The notes beneath the pieces were generated by a model. The model was not told where the DNA came from. It was given only the letters and a program-made list of their open reading frames with translations, and made no database searches. This document shows, piece by piece, positions 35,829 through 45,336 of a stretch of 64,000 nucleotides of DNA (positions are counted from its first letter, which is position 1; the number at the start of each line of letters is the position of its first letter). Source of the DNA: Balneola sp. (GTDB lineage: Bacteria; Bacteroidota; Rhodothermia; Balneolales; Balneolaceae); NCBI GenBank assembly GCA_003712055.1, contig RHLJ01000001.1:186001-250000 (forward strand), read 5' to 3'. The position numbers and the translations under genes were made by a program.

Positions 35829-36449
35829 ATGGAAGGTTTGAATTGGGTTAGTATTTTATTTTTGTTAGCTGGTATTCCATCTTTAGTTATCCTGGCTCTA
35901 AGTGGATCTAAAACTAAAGAACTTTCTACCATACTATTCGGAGCCGCGTTGGCTAGTTTTTTAACTGGTATAACTGTTGATTTAATATATTTCGAAGTGG
36001 AGAGAAGTAGGTTTAGGGATTGGCTTGAACTAATCAGTATAGCTTCGGTTTTATGCGCCCTATTTATAAAAGCAAGAAATTCAAAGCCGATATTTGCCAG
36101 GTTCCCAATACAACTAACTTTTTTGCCATATATCGTTCTTTTCTTCTTTCCAATGGCTGTTGATACTCTTGTAGTCAAAAACTTATTACAAATAATTTAC
36201 CAAGGAGGAGGGATCATTGTAGCAATTTTATTGTTTTCAATTAATCACTATTTATATAAAAAAAGAGAGCTCTTATTAATCTCAAGTATACTTTTTTTAG
36301 CAGCTTATATACTTTTTTGGATTATCCCAGCTGATATAAGTAACGTAGATCTTAAACTGATATCTAATATTGTGTTTACTGCGGGAATTATTTCTTCATC
36401 TCTAGGATTGAAGAAACTGTCAGAAATTAAATCTAAGGATCTAACTTAA
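35829..36449 (+). CDS. Polytopic membrane protein, unknown function
   Basis: 206 residues with about six or seven hydrophobic helices (starting at about 5, 35, 70, 95, 120, 150 and 178). No family recognised and no conserved catalytic-looking residue seen. It lies 14 bases after der and 7 before the peroxiredoxin gene. Confidence 0.6.
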   Translation: MEGLNWVSILFLLAGIPSLVILALSGSKTKELSTILFGAALASFLTGITVDLIYFEVERSRFRDWLELISIASVLCALFIKARNSKPIFARFPIQLTFLPYIVLFFFPMAVDTLVVKNLLQIIYQGGGIIVAILLFSINHYLYKKRELLLISSILFLAAYILFWIIPADISNVDLKLISNIVFTAGIISSSLGLKKLSEIKSKDLT

Positions 36450-36456
36450 AATTATT

Positions 36457-36927
36457 ATGCCTATTTCAGTAAATGACAAAGCACCTGACTTTAAACTGCA
36501 AAACACAGATAGGGATTTTATTTCCTTATCAGATTACGAAGGAAAGAAGAATGTTGTTTTGCTTTTTTACCCTTTGGCTTTTTCATCTACATGCACCGAA
36601 GAGCTATGTTCAACCAGGGATAATCTAAAAATCTATGAAGCTTTCAATGCAGAAGTTCTAGGAATAAGTATTGATAGTTTCTTTGTACAAAAAGCATTCA
36701 AGGAATCTCAGAACCTTAACTTTAAGCTGTTAAGTGATTTTAACAAAGATGCTTCAGAGAGCTATGGGATTCTTTATGAAGACTTTTTCGGAATGAAAGG
36801 GGTATCGAAAAGGTCAGCATTCGTAGTTGATAAAAATGGTGTGATTAAATATTCAGAGGTATTAGAAGATGCATCTCAGGTTCCTGACTTTAATTCAATA
36901 CAAAAGATCTTAGCAGAGTTAAGCTAG
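36457..36927 (+). CDS. Peroxiredoxin (AhpC/TSA superfamily, BCP/AhpE-like)
   Basis: 156 residues. The peroxidatic motif is P39-x3-S-x2-C46, with Cys46 in YPLAFSSTC and a possible resolving Cys51 five residues later, the BCP arrangement. KAPDFKLQN at the start and SAFVVDKNGVIKY near the end are typical. It reduces hydroperoxides in the cytoplasm using thioredoxin-like donors. Confidence 0.92.
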   Translation: MPISVNDKAPDFKLQNTDRDFISLSDYEGKKNVVLLFYPLAFSSTCTEELCSTRDNLKIYEAFNAEVLGISIDSFFVQKAFKESQNLNFKLLSDFNKDASESYGILYEDFFGMKGVSKRSAFVVDKNGVIKYSEVLEDASQVPDFNSIQKILAELS

Positions 36928-37072
36928 TTTTAAAGCTAATTGAAAGTATAAGATAGTAGAGATAGATATATGTAACTTTACATAATATAAATTATAGGGC
37001 TAATATATCATTCGTTACTTTTAAAAATGAATTATTTCAGTAACTTGCAATCTGTGCAGTAAAAAAGTTTAA

Positions 37073-37429
37073 ATGAAAGTATTAGTTGTAGAAGATGATA
37101 AGGTGCTATCACTTCTTCTTTCAAAAATGGTAGAGAAAATGGGACTCTCCGTAATAGGAACAGCCGTGGCTGGTCATGAAGCTATTACAAAAGCAAAAGA
37201 GCTTATACCTGACTTAATCCTGATGGACATCATGCTTGAAGATGATATCGATGGCATCGACGCTATGCGACAGCTTAGAAAAGAAAAAATCGGAATTCCC
37301 GTCATTTTTATTACCGGGAATTCCGATGTCTATAACCGTGAAAGAGCTAAAGAAACTAACTATACCGATTATTTAGTTAAGCCAATTAGTTTTGACCTTC
37401 TGAAGGAAACAATAAGTAAAGTTAACTAG
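37073..37429 (+). CDS. Stand-alone response-regulator receiver domain (CheY-like)
   Basis: 118 residues, receiver domain only. Acidic pocket Asp8/Asp9, phospho-acceptor Asp52 (LILMDIML), Thr81 and Lys103 (LVKPIS) are all in place. No kinase or output gene is adjacent, and it converges on tonB with an 8-base overlap. A 145-base upstream spacer is AT-rich and probably contains its promoter. It may serve a histidine kinase elsewhere. Confidence 0.9.
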   Translation: MKVLVVEDDKVLSLLLSKMVEKMGLSVIGTAVAGHEAITKAKELIPDLILMDIMLEDDIDGIDAMRQLRKEKIGIPVIFITGNSDVYNRERAKETNYTDYLVKPISFDLLKETISKVN

Positions 37430-38108
37430 TCGCTTCTTTCAATTTAAAGGTAACTGGTAATGTATACTTAACACTTACTGGTCTACCTCTCTGTAATCCG
37501 GGTCTAAATTTCAATTCCTTAACCACTCGAACTGCTTCCTGATCACATCCACCTCCGATTCCTCTAACTATGAAAGGATCAAGCACATTTCCATCCTTAT
37601 CAATTACAAACTGAACGATAACTTTCCCTTCTATTCCGGCTTTTACAGCCATTTCAGGATATTTTACCTTCTCTTGAACCGCTTTAATGCCACCAAGTAA
37701 TACAGGAGGTGTTTCTACAACTACAAAGATTTCTTCTTCCTCGATATCTTTTTGGTCAATTGGCCTAGGAGGTAGTGGAATTTCAGGGATATTAGTGAAA
37801 TCAATTTCAGCATCAATTTCTAATATCTCCTCTTCAAGTACTTCATCGTTAGGAACCTCAATTGGAACTGTTGGCCTGGGTGGAGCCGGAGCTTTGAGTT
37901 CCTGCCTTGTTTGAACAATATCCTGGATAATTACTTCTTCCTGTGTTGTCAGGATTATTTCTTTTTCTGTTTCGGATGGGATTATATGAACAGAAAATAT
38001 AGTTATTAAAGCACCAAGTGAGAGTATTAAACCGAATTCAAACTTAAGTTGGTAACTTGTGAAAGAAATACGGTCTAGTAGAGTGCTATGTTTTCCAACC
38101 TTTTTCAT
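37422..38108 (-). CDS. TonB family energy-transducing protein (copy 1)
   Basis: 228 residues. A membrane anchor (about 25-46) is followed by a proline/acidic linker (PAPPRPTVPIEVPNDEVLEE region) and a C-terminal TonB domain: LLGGIKAVQEKVKYPEMAVK, then EGKVIVQFVIDKDGNV and GRPVSVKYTLPVTFKL. AGGAGG lies 7 bases upstream of the ATG at 38108. It couples the proton motive force to outer-membrane receptors. The paralogue follows 5' of it. Confidence 0.9.
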   Translation of the reverse strand: MKKVGKHSTLLDRISFTSYQLKFEFGLILSLGALITIFSVHIIPSETEKEIILTTQEEVIIQDIVQTRQELKAPAPPRPTVPIEVPNDEVLEEEILEIDAEIDFTNIPEIPLPPRPIDQKDIEEEEIFVVVETPPVLLGGIKAVQEKVKYPEMAVKAGIEGKVIVQFVIDKDGNVLDPFIVRGIGGGCDQEAVRVVKELKFRPGLQRGRPVSVKYTLPVTFKLKEATS

Positions 38109-38161
38109 TAGACACCTCCTTTCTTTGCTTTAAGGTGGATATCCAATGTGAAGATTAAATG

Positions 38162-38189
38162 AAAAAAAAGAACCCCTGAAAAGGGGTTC
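38162..38189 (-). terminator. Intrinsic terminator of the second tonB gene
   Basis: GAACCCCT (38170-38177) and AGGGGTTC (38182-38189) form an 8-bp stem with a 4-base loop. On the minus strand a run of T's follows (the A's at 38162-38169). It lies 33 bases after the end of the upstream tonB copy and separates the two tonB genes, which are therefore probably independent transcripts. Confidence 0.9.
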
Positions 38190-38222
38190 CTAAACAATAA
38201 AGAATATGAAAAAGGTCGAGGT

Positions 38223-38888
38223 CTACCCTTCCAGACTAAAGGAAATTGGAATGCTATAGCTTACACTAACAGGTCTCCCTCGTTGCATACCTGGCTGGAA
38301 CTTAGCACCTTCAAGAGCTTTGAGAGCGGCTTCATCACAACCTCCGCCGATTCCTCTAACAACTCTTGGGTTTACAATATTTCCTTGTGGATCCACAACA
38401 AACTGGATAATTACTCTTCCTTCGATACCAGCTCTCCTGGCCATCTCTGGATAAACAATTCGCTTTTGTACGCCTGCGATTCCCCCAATTAATACGGGAG
38501 GTTGTTCTACAACAACAAAAACCTGGTCGTCAAATTCATCGTCAGACGGCGGCGGTGGCGGTGGCAAGTCCAACGGACCATCCAAATCCAGCTCGGCATC
38601 TAGCTCAAGAATCTCATCTTCCAGAATCTCGTCATTGGGTACTTCAACAGGTACAGGAGGTCTTGGTGGAGGTGGTGGTGTTTCAACTTGTTTAGTTTGA
38701 ACAACTTCCTCCATTATTATTTCTTCCTGTACTTCAATTGGAATTATTTCTGGTGGTTCAGACTCAATCGTAATCCTAAATGCGATTAAGAATATTACCA
38801 AACTCGAAATTAGCCCTATTTGCAAATGAAGCTTATAGTTCTTCCGGTAGTCTTTCAACCGTCTCATTCTTTTAACTGGTTCTCTCAT
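38223..38888 (-). CDS. TonB family energy-transducing protein (copy 2)
   Basis: About 221 residues from the ATG at 38888, chosen because AAAGGAG sits 6 bases before it; a longer frame from 38921 adds 11 residues. A basic N-terminal stretch and membrane helix are followed by a PPPPPRPPVPVEVPNDE linker with a second poly-proline block, then the TonB C-terminal domain (VYPEMARRAGIEGRVIIQ and GRPVSVSYSIPISFSLEG). Its linker and C-terminal domain closely match copy 1, indicating tandem duplication with a different proline linker, and perhaps a different receptor set. Confidence 0.9.
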   Translation of the reverse strand: MREPVKRMRRLKDYRKNYKLHLQIGLISSLVIFLIAFRITIESEPPEIIPIEVQEEIIMEEVVQTKQVETPPPPPRPPVPVEVPNDEILEDEILELDAELDLDGPLDLPPPPPPSDDEFDDQVFVVVEQPPVLIGGIAGVQKRIVYPEMARRAGIEGRVIIQFVVDPQGNIVNPRVVRGIGGGCDEAALKALEGAKFQPGMQRGRPVSVSYSIPISFSLEG

Positions 38889-38977
38889 TTTAGCTCCTTT
38901 ATGTTTTTTAAACCGGAGCATTATCCGAAAGTAAGATTATTAAGTTGCGTCCAGAATATGAAGAAATGTTAAAATAC

Positions 38978-39850
38978 TTAGGCTATTACTTGAAGTTCTT
39001 TCTTAATTAATTCGATATCAAAAACACTGGCCTGCTCTAAAATCTCTCCATCTTTATGTATATAAACTGGTTCTGATAACTTTATGCTAAAATTTGAACC
39101 CTTTATCATGCTGAACATTCCTTCCGAAACAGCAACTCCAGCTGAAAGTTTCAAAAACTCCAGAACTAATCTTACAGTTGAAACTTTATTCGCATAGATT
39201 AACTCAAGAATCCCATCATTAGGATCTGAAGAAGGTGAAATCAAGTACTTCCCTCCTTCCCATTTGCCATTCGCTAACACGATCATTTTGGTTTCAGTAA
39301 CAATTAGGTCTTCTAATGAGGCCGACTTTATTTTGGCTGTAAATACTTTTGCCCGGAACAATGTCAACATACCTGCGAGTACGTACCTAAAAACAGATAA
39401 ACATGAAGGTAATGTAGTAGCTATAAAATTTGTTTGACCATCGAAGCCTATTCCTAATGTATTTATAAAATAGGTGTCATTGACCCGAACTAGATCAACT
39501 GATATAAACTCAGCTTTTTTTAAAACTGCTAAATTTTCTTCCAGAGACTTTTTGAGACCCAAAGACTTTGCAAAATCATTTCCTGTACCTATCGGAAGTA
39601 CCCCAAGCAATAGGCTCCTATTTCTAATTGCTGATGCTACAGCGCTTATAGTTCCATCACCACCACAAGCTACGCAAACATCGAATCCCTCCTCTATCCC
39701 AGATACTATTTCCTCAATTCGATCCCCCTCTTCCAGAAATCTGATTTCAGAATTCGGCAGGTATTTCTTGATAAGCTGAAAATGATTTTGAATTACCGCT
39801 TTGGATTTACCTGAGTTCGAAAACGTATTTACCAGTAAGAAATAATTCAA
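38978..39850 (-). CDS. Diacylglycerol/lipid kinase family protein (YegS/DgkB-like)
   Basis: 290 residues. It has VNTFSNSGKSKAV at the start, the kinase signature ACGGDGTISAVAS and GVLPIGTGNDFAKSLG. It should phosphorylate a lipid such as diacylglycerol, although substrates vary in this family. The frame starts with TTG at 39850 and no ATG lies nearby upstream or at a plausible position inside. It is the last gene of the rimB-rimK run. Confidence 0.85.
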   Translation of the reverse strand: MNYFLLVNTFSNSGKSKAVIQNHFQLIKKYLPNSEIRFLEEGDRIEEIVSGIEEGFDVCVACGGDGTISAVASAIRNRSLLLGVLPIGTGNDFAKSLGLKKSLEENLAVLKKAEFISVDLVRVNDTYFINTLGIGFDGQTNFIATTLPSCLSVFRYVLAGMLTLFRAKVFTAKIKSASLEDLIVTETKMIVLANGKWEGGKYLISPSSDPNDGILELIYANKVSTVRLVLEFLKLSAGVAVSEGMFSMIKGSNFSIKLSEPVYIHKDGEILEQASVFDIELIKKELQVIA

Positions 39851-39861
39851 AACCTAGTGTA

Positions 39862-40209
39862 TTAGTCGAAGTGCTTAACCTTCACCGAAAAATCTCCTTT
39901 TTTGCCTTTTCTGAGAACTATACGATCAATAATGGCATCAATTGAAAAGCTTCCATACACGTTTGGATAGGTTTGATCTCCTTCCTTTTCGTGCTTTATT
40001 GGTACCTGAAGCCTGAGAGGATCAATTACGATTAATAGTAAATCATTTTCTTTTGAAAAGAATGAATTAGCCGCTTCCTGGATCTGACTCCCTAAAAAAC
40101 ATTGTATATATCCTTGTTCTTCAAGAGAATCAGGTTCAAAAATCCCTGATTCTGAAAAAGCTTTCCAGTCTTCTTTTCTTATTAGAGTAAATAAAAGATC
40201 GATTTCCAA
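39862..40209 (-). CDS. DUF952 family protein
   Basis: 115 residues. The layout matches DUF952: a start like LLFTLIRKEDWKAF, the GYIQCFLGSQIQEAANSFF block and LLLIVIDPLRL. The fold resembles ADP-ribosyltransferase-like domains, but a function has not been shown to my knowledge. It starts with TTG at 40209. Spacing is 7 bases from the upstream gene and 11 to the downstream one, so it is part of the operon. Confidence 0.75.
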   Translation of the reverse strand: MEIDLLFTLIRKEDWKAFSESGIFEPDSLEEQGYIQCFLGSQIQEAANSFFSKENDLLLIVIDPLRLQVPIKHEKEGDQTYPNVYGSFSIDAIIDRIVLRKGKKGDFSVKVKHFD

Positions 40210-40216
40210 TAGTTTC

Positions 40217-41158
40217 CTAATTATATGCTATATGAATAAGGGCATCCCCTTTGTGTACAATTGGATTGTTGTTCTGCCCTATTATAATCCCTGGTTCTGA
40301 AAATACTACTTTTGTCTTTTTGCCTCCAAATGGATCCGAAATAAAACCAAGGCTTCGTTTCTTTTCTATGGAAGTTCCAAGCTCGAACTCAGGCGAAAAA
40401 AGCCCCGCAGTTTTAGCTCTTACCCAGCCAGATTTTCTGAACATCCTGGTTCCTTTTATTTCTGGAGCCTGAAATTTCATACCCAAGTGCTTCATTAATT
40501 TCAAAGTGCCTTCAATCCCAAGGCCAATTCCATGTTCATCAAACCGTAAAGATTCACCGGTTTCATAAACTAGAATTGTCTTTTTCTTTTTATTAGAAGC
40601 ACTTCGAAAAGACTTTGGGATTAACGTAGAATGCAAGGTAATAGGAGCATCAAAAGCTTTGGCTAGTTCTTTGGCTCCCTGTAAATTAAACGAGCAACGT
40701 ATTTGAGGGAAATTGGCTTTGCTTGCCCCTCCAGTATGAAAATCAACACCACAGTCTATTTGTGGAATAATTTGAGTCATTAAAGTGTAAGCTAACAACC
40801 GGGCCAGAGAGCCTCCTTTAATTCCGGGAAAGCTTCTGTTTATATCTTTTCCATCAGGAACACCTCTCACATTTAAGAGAAAACCATAAATATTTACTAT
40901 AGGTAAAGCAATAACTGTTCCTACCTTCGGCAATATTTGCTTTGTGGAAATAAGCCTTCTAATAATCTCTATGCCATTAATCTCATCCCCATGAAGCCCT
41001 CCGGTAAGGAGCAATACAGGCCCGTCTTGTTTTGCCCGGTATACATGAACCGGAAGATCTATACTTGTATACGTTGGTAGACGAGCGATATTCAAATTGA
41101 TTTTTCGGTTTTCACCTATACCAATTTTCTGATCTTTAATGGTAATGTAATCAGGCAT
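40217..41158 (-). CDS. Succinylglutamate desuccinylase/aspartoacylase family zinc carboxypeptidase
   Basis: 313 residues. Zinc-ligand motif [12 protein letters not shown] (His and Glu) and the third ligand in GVDFHTGG are present, with a M14-like fold. It has a C-terminal extension typical of the group often found beside RimK. The ATG is inside the rimK 3' end (8-base overlap). The probable chemistry is deacylation or hydrolysis of an N-acyl or gamma-glutamyl-type bond, perhaps reversing or preparing the RimK product; this is inference. Confidence 0.85.
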   Translation of the reverse strand: MPDYITIKDQKIGIGENRKINLNIARLPTYTSIDLPVHVYRAKQDGPVLLLTGGLHGDEINGIEIIRRLISTKQILPKVGTVIALPIVNIYGFLLNVRGVPDGKDINRSFPGIKGGSLARLLAYTLMTQIIPQIDCGVDFHTGGASKANFPQIRCSFNLQGAKELAKAFDAPITLHSTLIPKSFRSASNKKKKTILVYETGESLRFDEHGIGLGIEGTLKLMKHLGMKFQAPEIKGTRMFRKSGWVRAKTAGLFSPEFELGTSIEKKRSLGFISDPFGGKKTKVVFSEPGIIIGQNNNPIVHKGDALIHIAYN

Positions 41159-42080
41159 TACTCTTTATTTTCCTTCGCCTTACTGGTCTTGCTTTTATCT
41201 TCTCAGTTTCTGAAGCCACATAACGGATAATCGCCCCTGCAATATCTTTGCCAGTAGTTTTTTCAATGCCTTCTAAACCGGGAGATGAATTCACTTCCAG
41301 AATAAGTGGGCCCCTTTCAGATTGTAGCATGTCAACCCCGGCAATTGGAAGTCCCATTGCCTGGGCTGCCGTTAATGCCGCTTCTCTCTCTTTTTTGTTT
41401 AGTTTGATTAGTGAACTGGTTCCTCCCTGATGCAGATTAGATCGAAACTCTCCTTCTTTCCCTTGCCGTTTCATTGCCCCAACTACTTTGCCGTGAACTA
41501 CAAATACCCTTAGATCAGCTCCTTTCGACTCAGAAATAAACTCCTGTACAATTACCCGAGCCTTCATACTATGGAATGCCTCTATGATAGATTGCGCAGC
41601 TTTTTTTGTTGGAGCTAATACAACTCCATAGCCCTGCGTGCCTTCCAAAAGCTTGACGATAAGAGGAGCTCCACCAACCGAGTCAATAAGCTTGTCAACT
41701 TCCTTTGAGTAATTTGTAAATACCGTTTTTGGAAGTCCGATTCCTGCTCTAGCCAAAATCTGCAGGCTTCTTAGTTTGTCTCTGGATCGAACTAATGCCT
41801 GAGATTGTACAGCAGTAAACTTATTCATCATTTCAAATTGCCGAACTACTGCTGCACCATAGTAAGTTACAGATGCTCCAATTCTGGGAATTACAGCGTC
41901 TATATCACTTAAGCTTTCTCCTTTATAAAAAATATCTGGTTTGTCTTGCTCGATTATGATATCACATTTAAGATGATCTATCACTTTTGCTTCATGCCCC
42001 CTCGATTCAATAGCCTCGACTAACCTCTTAGTTGAATAGAGCGCTGGATTTCTGGAAAGTATTCCAATTTTTAAACTCAA
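41151..42080 (-). CDS. rimK: RimK-type ATP-grasp ligase
   Basis: 309 residues. Features are [20 protein letters not shown] at the start, then an ATP-grasp core: [20 protein letters not shown], the VQEFI segment, and [19 protein letters not shown] at the metal site. RimK adds glutamates to ribosomal protein S6 or forms poly-glutamate. The start codon appears to be TTG at 42080, overlapping the stop of rimB (TTGA), with AAGGT upstream; no ATG fits. Partner genes rimB and the aspartoacylase-like gene flank it. Confidence 0.92.
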   Translation of the reverse strand: MSLKIGILSRNPALYSTKRLVEAIESRGHEAKVIDHLKCDIIIEQDKPDIFYKGESLSDIDAVIPRIGASVTYYGAAVVRQFEMMNKFTAVQSQALVRSRDKLRSLQILARAGIGLPKTVFTNYSKEVDKLIDSVGGAPLIVKLLEGTQGYGVVLAPTKKAAQSIIEAFHSMKARVIVQEFISESKGADLRVFVVHGKVVGAMKRQGKEGEFRSNLHQGGTSSLIKLNKKEREAALTAAQAMGLPIAGVDMLQSERGPLILEVNSSPGLEGIEKTTGKDIAGAIIRYVASETEKIKARPVRRRKIKSNA

Positions 42081-42526
42081 TGTACCTTGTTTTGTTTAAC
42101 TGATAAGTTTCGTTTAGAAACATCAACAATAAATTTCTTTGAGAGGAATTTACGGCCTAATAATAGAGGATATTTCATCTCAGATCTATCTGTTAATGAA
42201 AATTCAATTGTGTACTCCTCTTTGAAAAAACTGATTGAAGTTTGAACAAAAATCCTCACCTCGCTTAATCCATTTGAACTTTTAACCTCTCTCCTGTCAA
42301 AAACAGGAAGCTCAATAAGCTTACCGTTATATGCGGGGTGTTCAGGATCTAATAGATTGAACCTTACCCACTCCTGTTTTTTATTTAGGAATGTTTCAAT
42401 ATGATGACAGTGCAAGCTTGACGAGTATGCTCCCGTATCTATTTTAGCTTCTATTTCTTCAATATCCCATTTTGGTAGGTCAACCAGCTCGTTGCGGCCT
42501 ATAGTATGGAGTTGATGTTTTTTCAT
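42077..42526 (-). CDS. rimB: RimB/retropepsin-like zinc-protease-family protein (ATP-dependent zinc protease domain)
   Basis: About 149 residues from the ATG at 42526, preferred over an upstream TTG at 42535. Shows [20 protein letters not shown], the aspartic-protease-like D-T-G/A motif, and [14 protein letters not shown]. RimB-type proteins accompany RimK and process its poly-glutamate product on S6. The stop overlaps the TTG start of rimK. It is divergent from the PLP enzyme at 42596 across about 70 bases. Confidence 0.85.
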   Translation of the reverse strand: MKKHQLHTIGRNELVDLPKWDIEEIEAKIDTGAYSSSLHCHHIETFLNKKQEWVRFNLLDPEHPAYNGKLIELPVFDRREVKSSNGLSEVRIFVQTSISFFKEEYTIEFSLTDRSEMKYPLLLGRKFLSKKFIVDVSKRNLSVKQNKVH

Positions 42527-42595
42527 TAATTTCAAAAATAAGAGATATGTTTGGGAATTGTTACCCCGCTTAAATTAAATGCATTTAATCTATTT

Positions 42596-43705
42596 ATGTC
42601 CTTAGAAAAGTATAGTACTCCGGTTTTAATCCTGGATGAGCTAAGAGCAAAAAAGAACATCTTAGCTATGTTAAAAAAGGGGAATGATGCTAATGTCGAT
42701 GTTCGGCCGCACTTCAAAACTCATCAATCAATAAAAATAGGAGAATGGTTTGAAAAAGCGGGAGTAACCGGGATTACAGTTTCTTCCCTAGTGATGGCTG
42801 AGTATTTTGCTGATGCAGGCTGGAAAAGCATCACTGTTGCATTCCCGGTAAGTTTTCTACAGGCAAATTTGATCAACCAACTAGCATCGAACATAGAGCT
42901 ACGGATTTTGGTAACTGATACAGAAAGCGTCGAAAAACTCGATGGCCTAATAAGCTCAAAAGTTAAGGCGTATATAGAAGTTGATCCCGGTTATAATCGA
43001 AGTGGCCTCCCGACTAATGACTACAATAAATTAAACAAATTGAAAAAAGTCATTGAAGATTCCGCTAACCTGGAGTTTTATGGCTTTTATACTCATGCCG
43101 GTCATAGCTATACATGCAGATCTAAATCAGAAATAAATGAACTTACTGCATCGATAACCCCCCTACTCCGTGATCTAAAAAAAGAGTTTCGAGCTCCTAT
43201 TTGTTTTGGTGATACACCAATTTGTTCAACGATAGAATCATTTGACTTTACAGATGAGATTAGCCCAGGTAATTTTGTTTTTTATGATTGGACTCAAGTG
43301 GAAATTGGCTCCTGTTCACATCAGGAAATAGCAGTAGCTATGAGCTGTCCGGTAGTAGGAAAATATGCGGAGAGAAATCAATTGCTGATTCATGGAGGAG
43401 CGATTCATTTTTCAAAAGACTCTTTTACAGATAGTTCGGGCGTGACCCAATTTGGGAAAGTAGCCGAACTGAATGAAAATGGAATTGGAACGCCAATTAA
43501 AGGGAATTTTGTCAAATCATTGTCTCAAGAACACGGGATTGTTCAATGTACCGAGGACTATTTTAACAGCGTATCCATAGGAGACTCTATAGCTATTCTT
43601 CCTATTCATTCCTGCTTAACTGCAGAAGCTATGGGAATTTATCAAACGGTTAAAGGTGATCAAATTGAGCACATGAGTAGAAAACAATCTAATGTGTTCA
43701 GATAA
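42596..43705 (+). CDS. D-threonine aldolase/D-serine dehydratase-like PLP enzyme
   Basis: 369 residues from the ATG at 42596; a longer frame begins with TTG at 42551. Alanine-racemase-type barrel: TPVLILDEL, PLP-lysine motif RPHFKTHQ (Lys41), HAGHSY and the DTPICST phosphate region. Near the C-terminus, His338 and Cys340 (LPIHSC) match the metal site of D-threonine aldolase and D-serine dehydratase. It should act on D-beta-hydroxy amino acids with PLP plus Zn2+ or Mn2+. Exact substrate not decided. Confidence 0.85.
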   Translation: MSLEKYSTPVLILDELRAKKNILAMLKKGNDANVDVRPHFKTHQSIKIGEWFEKAGVTGITVSSLVMAEYFADAGWKSITVAFPVSFLQANLINQLASNIELRILVTDTESVEKLDGLISSKVKAYIEVDPGYNRSGLPTNDYNKLNKLKKVIEDSANLEFYGFYTHAGHSYTCRSKSEINELTASITPLLRDLKKEFRAPICFGDTPICSTIESFDFTDEISPGNFVFYDWTQVEIGSCSHQEIAVAMSCPVVGKYAERNQLLIHGGAIHFSKDSFTDSSGVTQFGKVAELNENGIGTPIKGNFVKSLSQEHGIVQCTEDYFNSVSIGDSIAILPIHSCLTAEAMGIYQTVKGDQIEHMSRKQSNVFR

Positions 43706-43721
43706 GAAGTACAGTTGAGTA

Positions 43722-44735
43722 CTAACGAACTGCTGCTTCCAACAATTGAATGGTTTTTAATTCTGCGTCCATTTGGGCCTTAATTCCAATTGGTAGTGTA
43801 ATATTTCTATCCTCATGACTGATCATAGCACCATAAAAAGCAGGTATGTTTAATCCACCAATATGATCATTGAGCACTTCTTTTAAAGGCAGACTGTTTG
43901 AACCAGAAGAGCAGTCAGTACATTTACCAAATACAAAACCATTTATCTTATTAAGAATACCCGAGAGCTTTAACTGGGTAAGCATACGATCTACCCGATA
44001 TACATCTTCTCCTATATCTTCGAAAAAAAGAATCGCTCCTTCAAAATCTGGTAAGTAATCTGAGCCAATCATTGAAGTGAGTACTGTTAAATTTCCACCC
44101 AGTAATATCCCCTCTGTTACTCCCGGTGTAATAGTAAACGTGTCTTCCTGATCTTCGGGAATCTCATAATGAGCTTTTTTAGCATTAATGAGCACTTCAT
44201 CCCATGAATCTACAGTAAATGAATTCCAATCTGATTTTCCTACAGGGCCATGAAAAGTGATTAATCCTGTATTCTTATAAATAGCTAATAACAGGGAGGT
44301 GATATCGCTAAAACCTATGAATGGTTTGGGATTATTTTTAATAAGTTCAAAATCTACCATAGGCAGAATCCGATTACTTCCCCACCCTCCTCTTGTACAG
44401 AGAATAGCGTCAATGGTATCATCTGAAAACATATCCATTATATCCTGAACACGATCTTCATCTTCACCGGCTAAATACCCCTTTCTGTCTTTTACATGCT
44501 TGCCTAATACCAAGGTATATCCAAGTCCTTCCAGACTGGTAATCATATTTTCGAAATCATTGGGATTATAAATCGGACTACCGGGTGCTACAAGACCTAA
44601 TGTAGCTCCCCTTTTAATTCGCTTTGGCTTTATGATCTCGGACGAAGAACTCTCAAAACCAGAGAAAGCTGGCAATATTCCAAATAAAGAAAAAGCACCT
44701 AACCTGGCAATAAAATCCTTTCTTGAAAAAGCCAT
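43722..44735 (-). CDS. LD-carboxypeptidase (peptidase S66)
   Basis: 337 residues. A signal-like start (SRKDFIARLGAFSLFGILPA) suggests export, possibly through Tat, though the pair is Arg-Lys. The S66 motifs are LVAPGSPIYNP, ILCTRGGWGSNRILP (with catalytic Ser) and FIGFSDITSLLLAIY. The enzyme cleaves the L-Lys/DAP-D-Ala bond of muropeptides in recycling. It lies 4 bases after nadD and ends the minus-strand run. Confidence 0.85.
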   Translation of the reverse strand: MAFSRKDFIARLGAFSLFGILPAFSGFESSSSEIIKPKRIKRGATLGLVAPGSPIYNPNDFENMITSLEGLGYTLVLGKHVKDRKGYLAGEDEDRVQDIMDMFSDDTIDAILCTRGGWGSNRILPMVDFELIKNNPKPFIGFSDITSLLLAIYKNTGLITFHGPVGKSDWNSFTVDSWDEVLINAKKAHYEIPEDQEDTFTITPGVTEGILLGGNLTVLTSMIGSDYLPDFEGAILFFEDIGEDVYRVDRMLTQLKLSGILNKINGFVFGKCTDCSSGSNSLPLKEVLNDHIGGLNIPAFYGAMISHEDRNITLPIGIKAQMDAELKTIQLLEAAVR

Positions 44736-44739
44736 GGTG

Positions 44740-45336
44740 TTATTTTTTTTGCTTATACAATGCTTCTTCTTCTATGATACCCAATACCTCATCTGGTACT
44801 AAATGGCTAGGAACTTCCCCATCTCCCATAATTTCTTTTACCATCGTAGACGAGACATCAAAGGGAACATGTTCAACAAATAAAGTCTTATCCAATATAT
44901 ACTCTTTCACTTCAGAGTGATTGGCTCCGGGACGTTCAGCTACAAGTAGCTCGACTTCTTCTATAATTTCCTCATGGAGCCTCCACTTGTGAAAGCTAGC
45001 CAAACTATCTTCTCCCATACAGAAATAAGGAAAATCGAAATCTGGATTCTTTTCTTTTAGAAATTTAATCGTCTTGACAGTATAAGACGGTTTTGGTAGC
45101 TCATTCTCAATAGTAAGAATTTTGAGGCGATCAACCCCGGTAAATGCTTGTTGGAGCATTTTAAGCCGCATTGTATATGGTGCATGATCCTTTTCTGTCT
45201 TATGAGGAGGGTATGGAGTTAAAAGGACCCAGAGTTCATCAATCTTACCGGATGTAATAAAAGAATGAGCTATCGAAACGTGCCCCGAATGAACAGGGTC
45301 GAAAGTTCCTCCAAATAATCCGATACGAGGTTTCAT
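44740..45336 (-). CDS. nadD: Nicotinate-nucleotide adenylyltransferase
   Basis: 198 residues. The nucleotidyltransferase signature GGTFDPVHSGHVSIA and the SSTMVKEI motif (ISSTxIR-like) are present. Makes nicotinate adenine dinucleotide in NAD synthesis. Its start overlaps the stop of bamD by one base. Confidence 0.95.
   Translation of the reverse strand: MKPRIGLFGGTFDPVHSGHVSIAHSFITSGKIDELWVLLTPYPPHKTEKDHAPYTMRLKMLQQAFTGVDRLKILTIENELPKPSYTVKTIKFLKEKNPDFDFPYFCMGEDSLASFHKWRLHEEIIEEVELLVAERPGANHSEVKEYILDKTLFVEHVPFDVSSTMVKEIMGDGEVPSHLVPDEVLGIIEEEALYKQKK

Noticed and set aside
37422-38888. Two TonB genes as parts of an ExbB-ExbD-TonB operon
   Set aside because: No exbB or exbD gene is adjacent, and a terminator separates the two copies.
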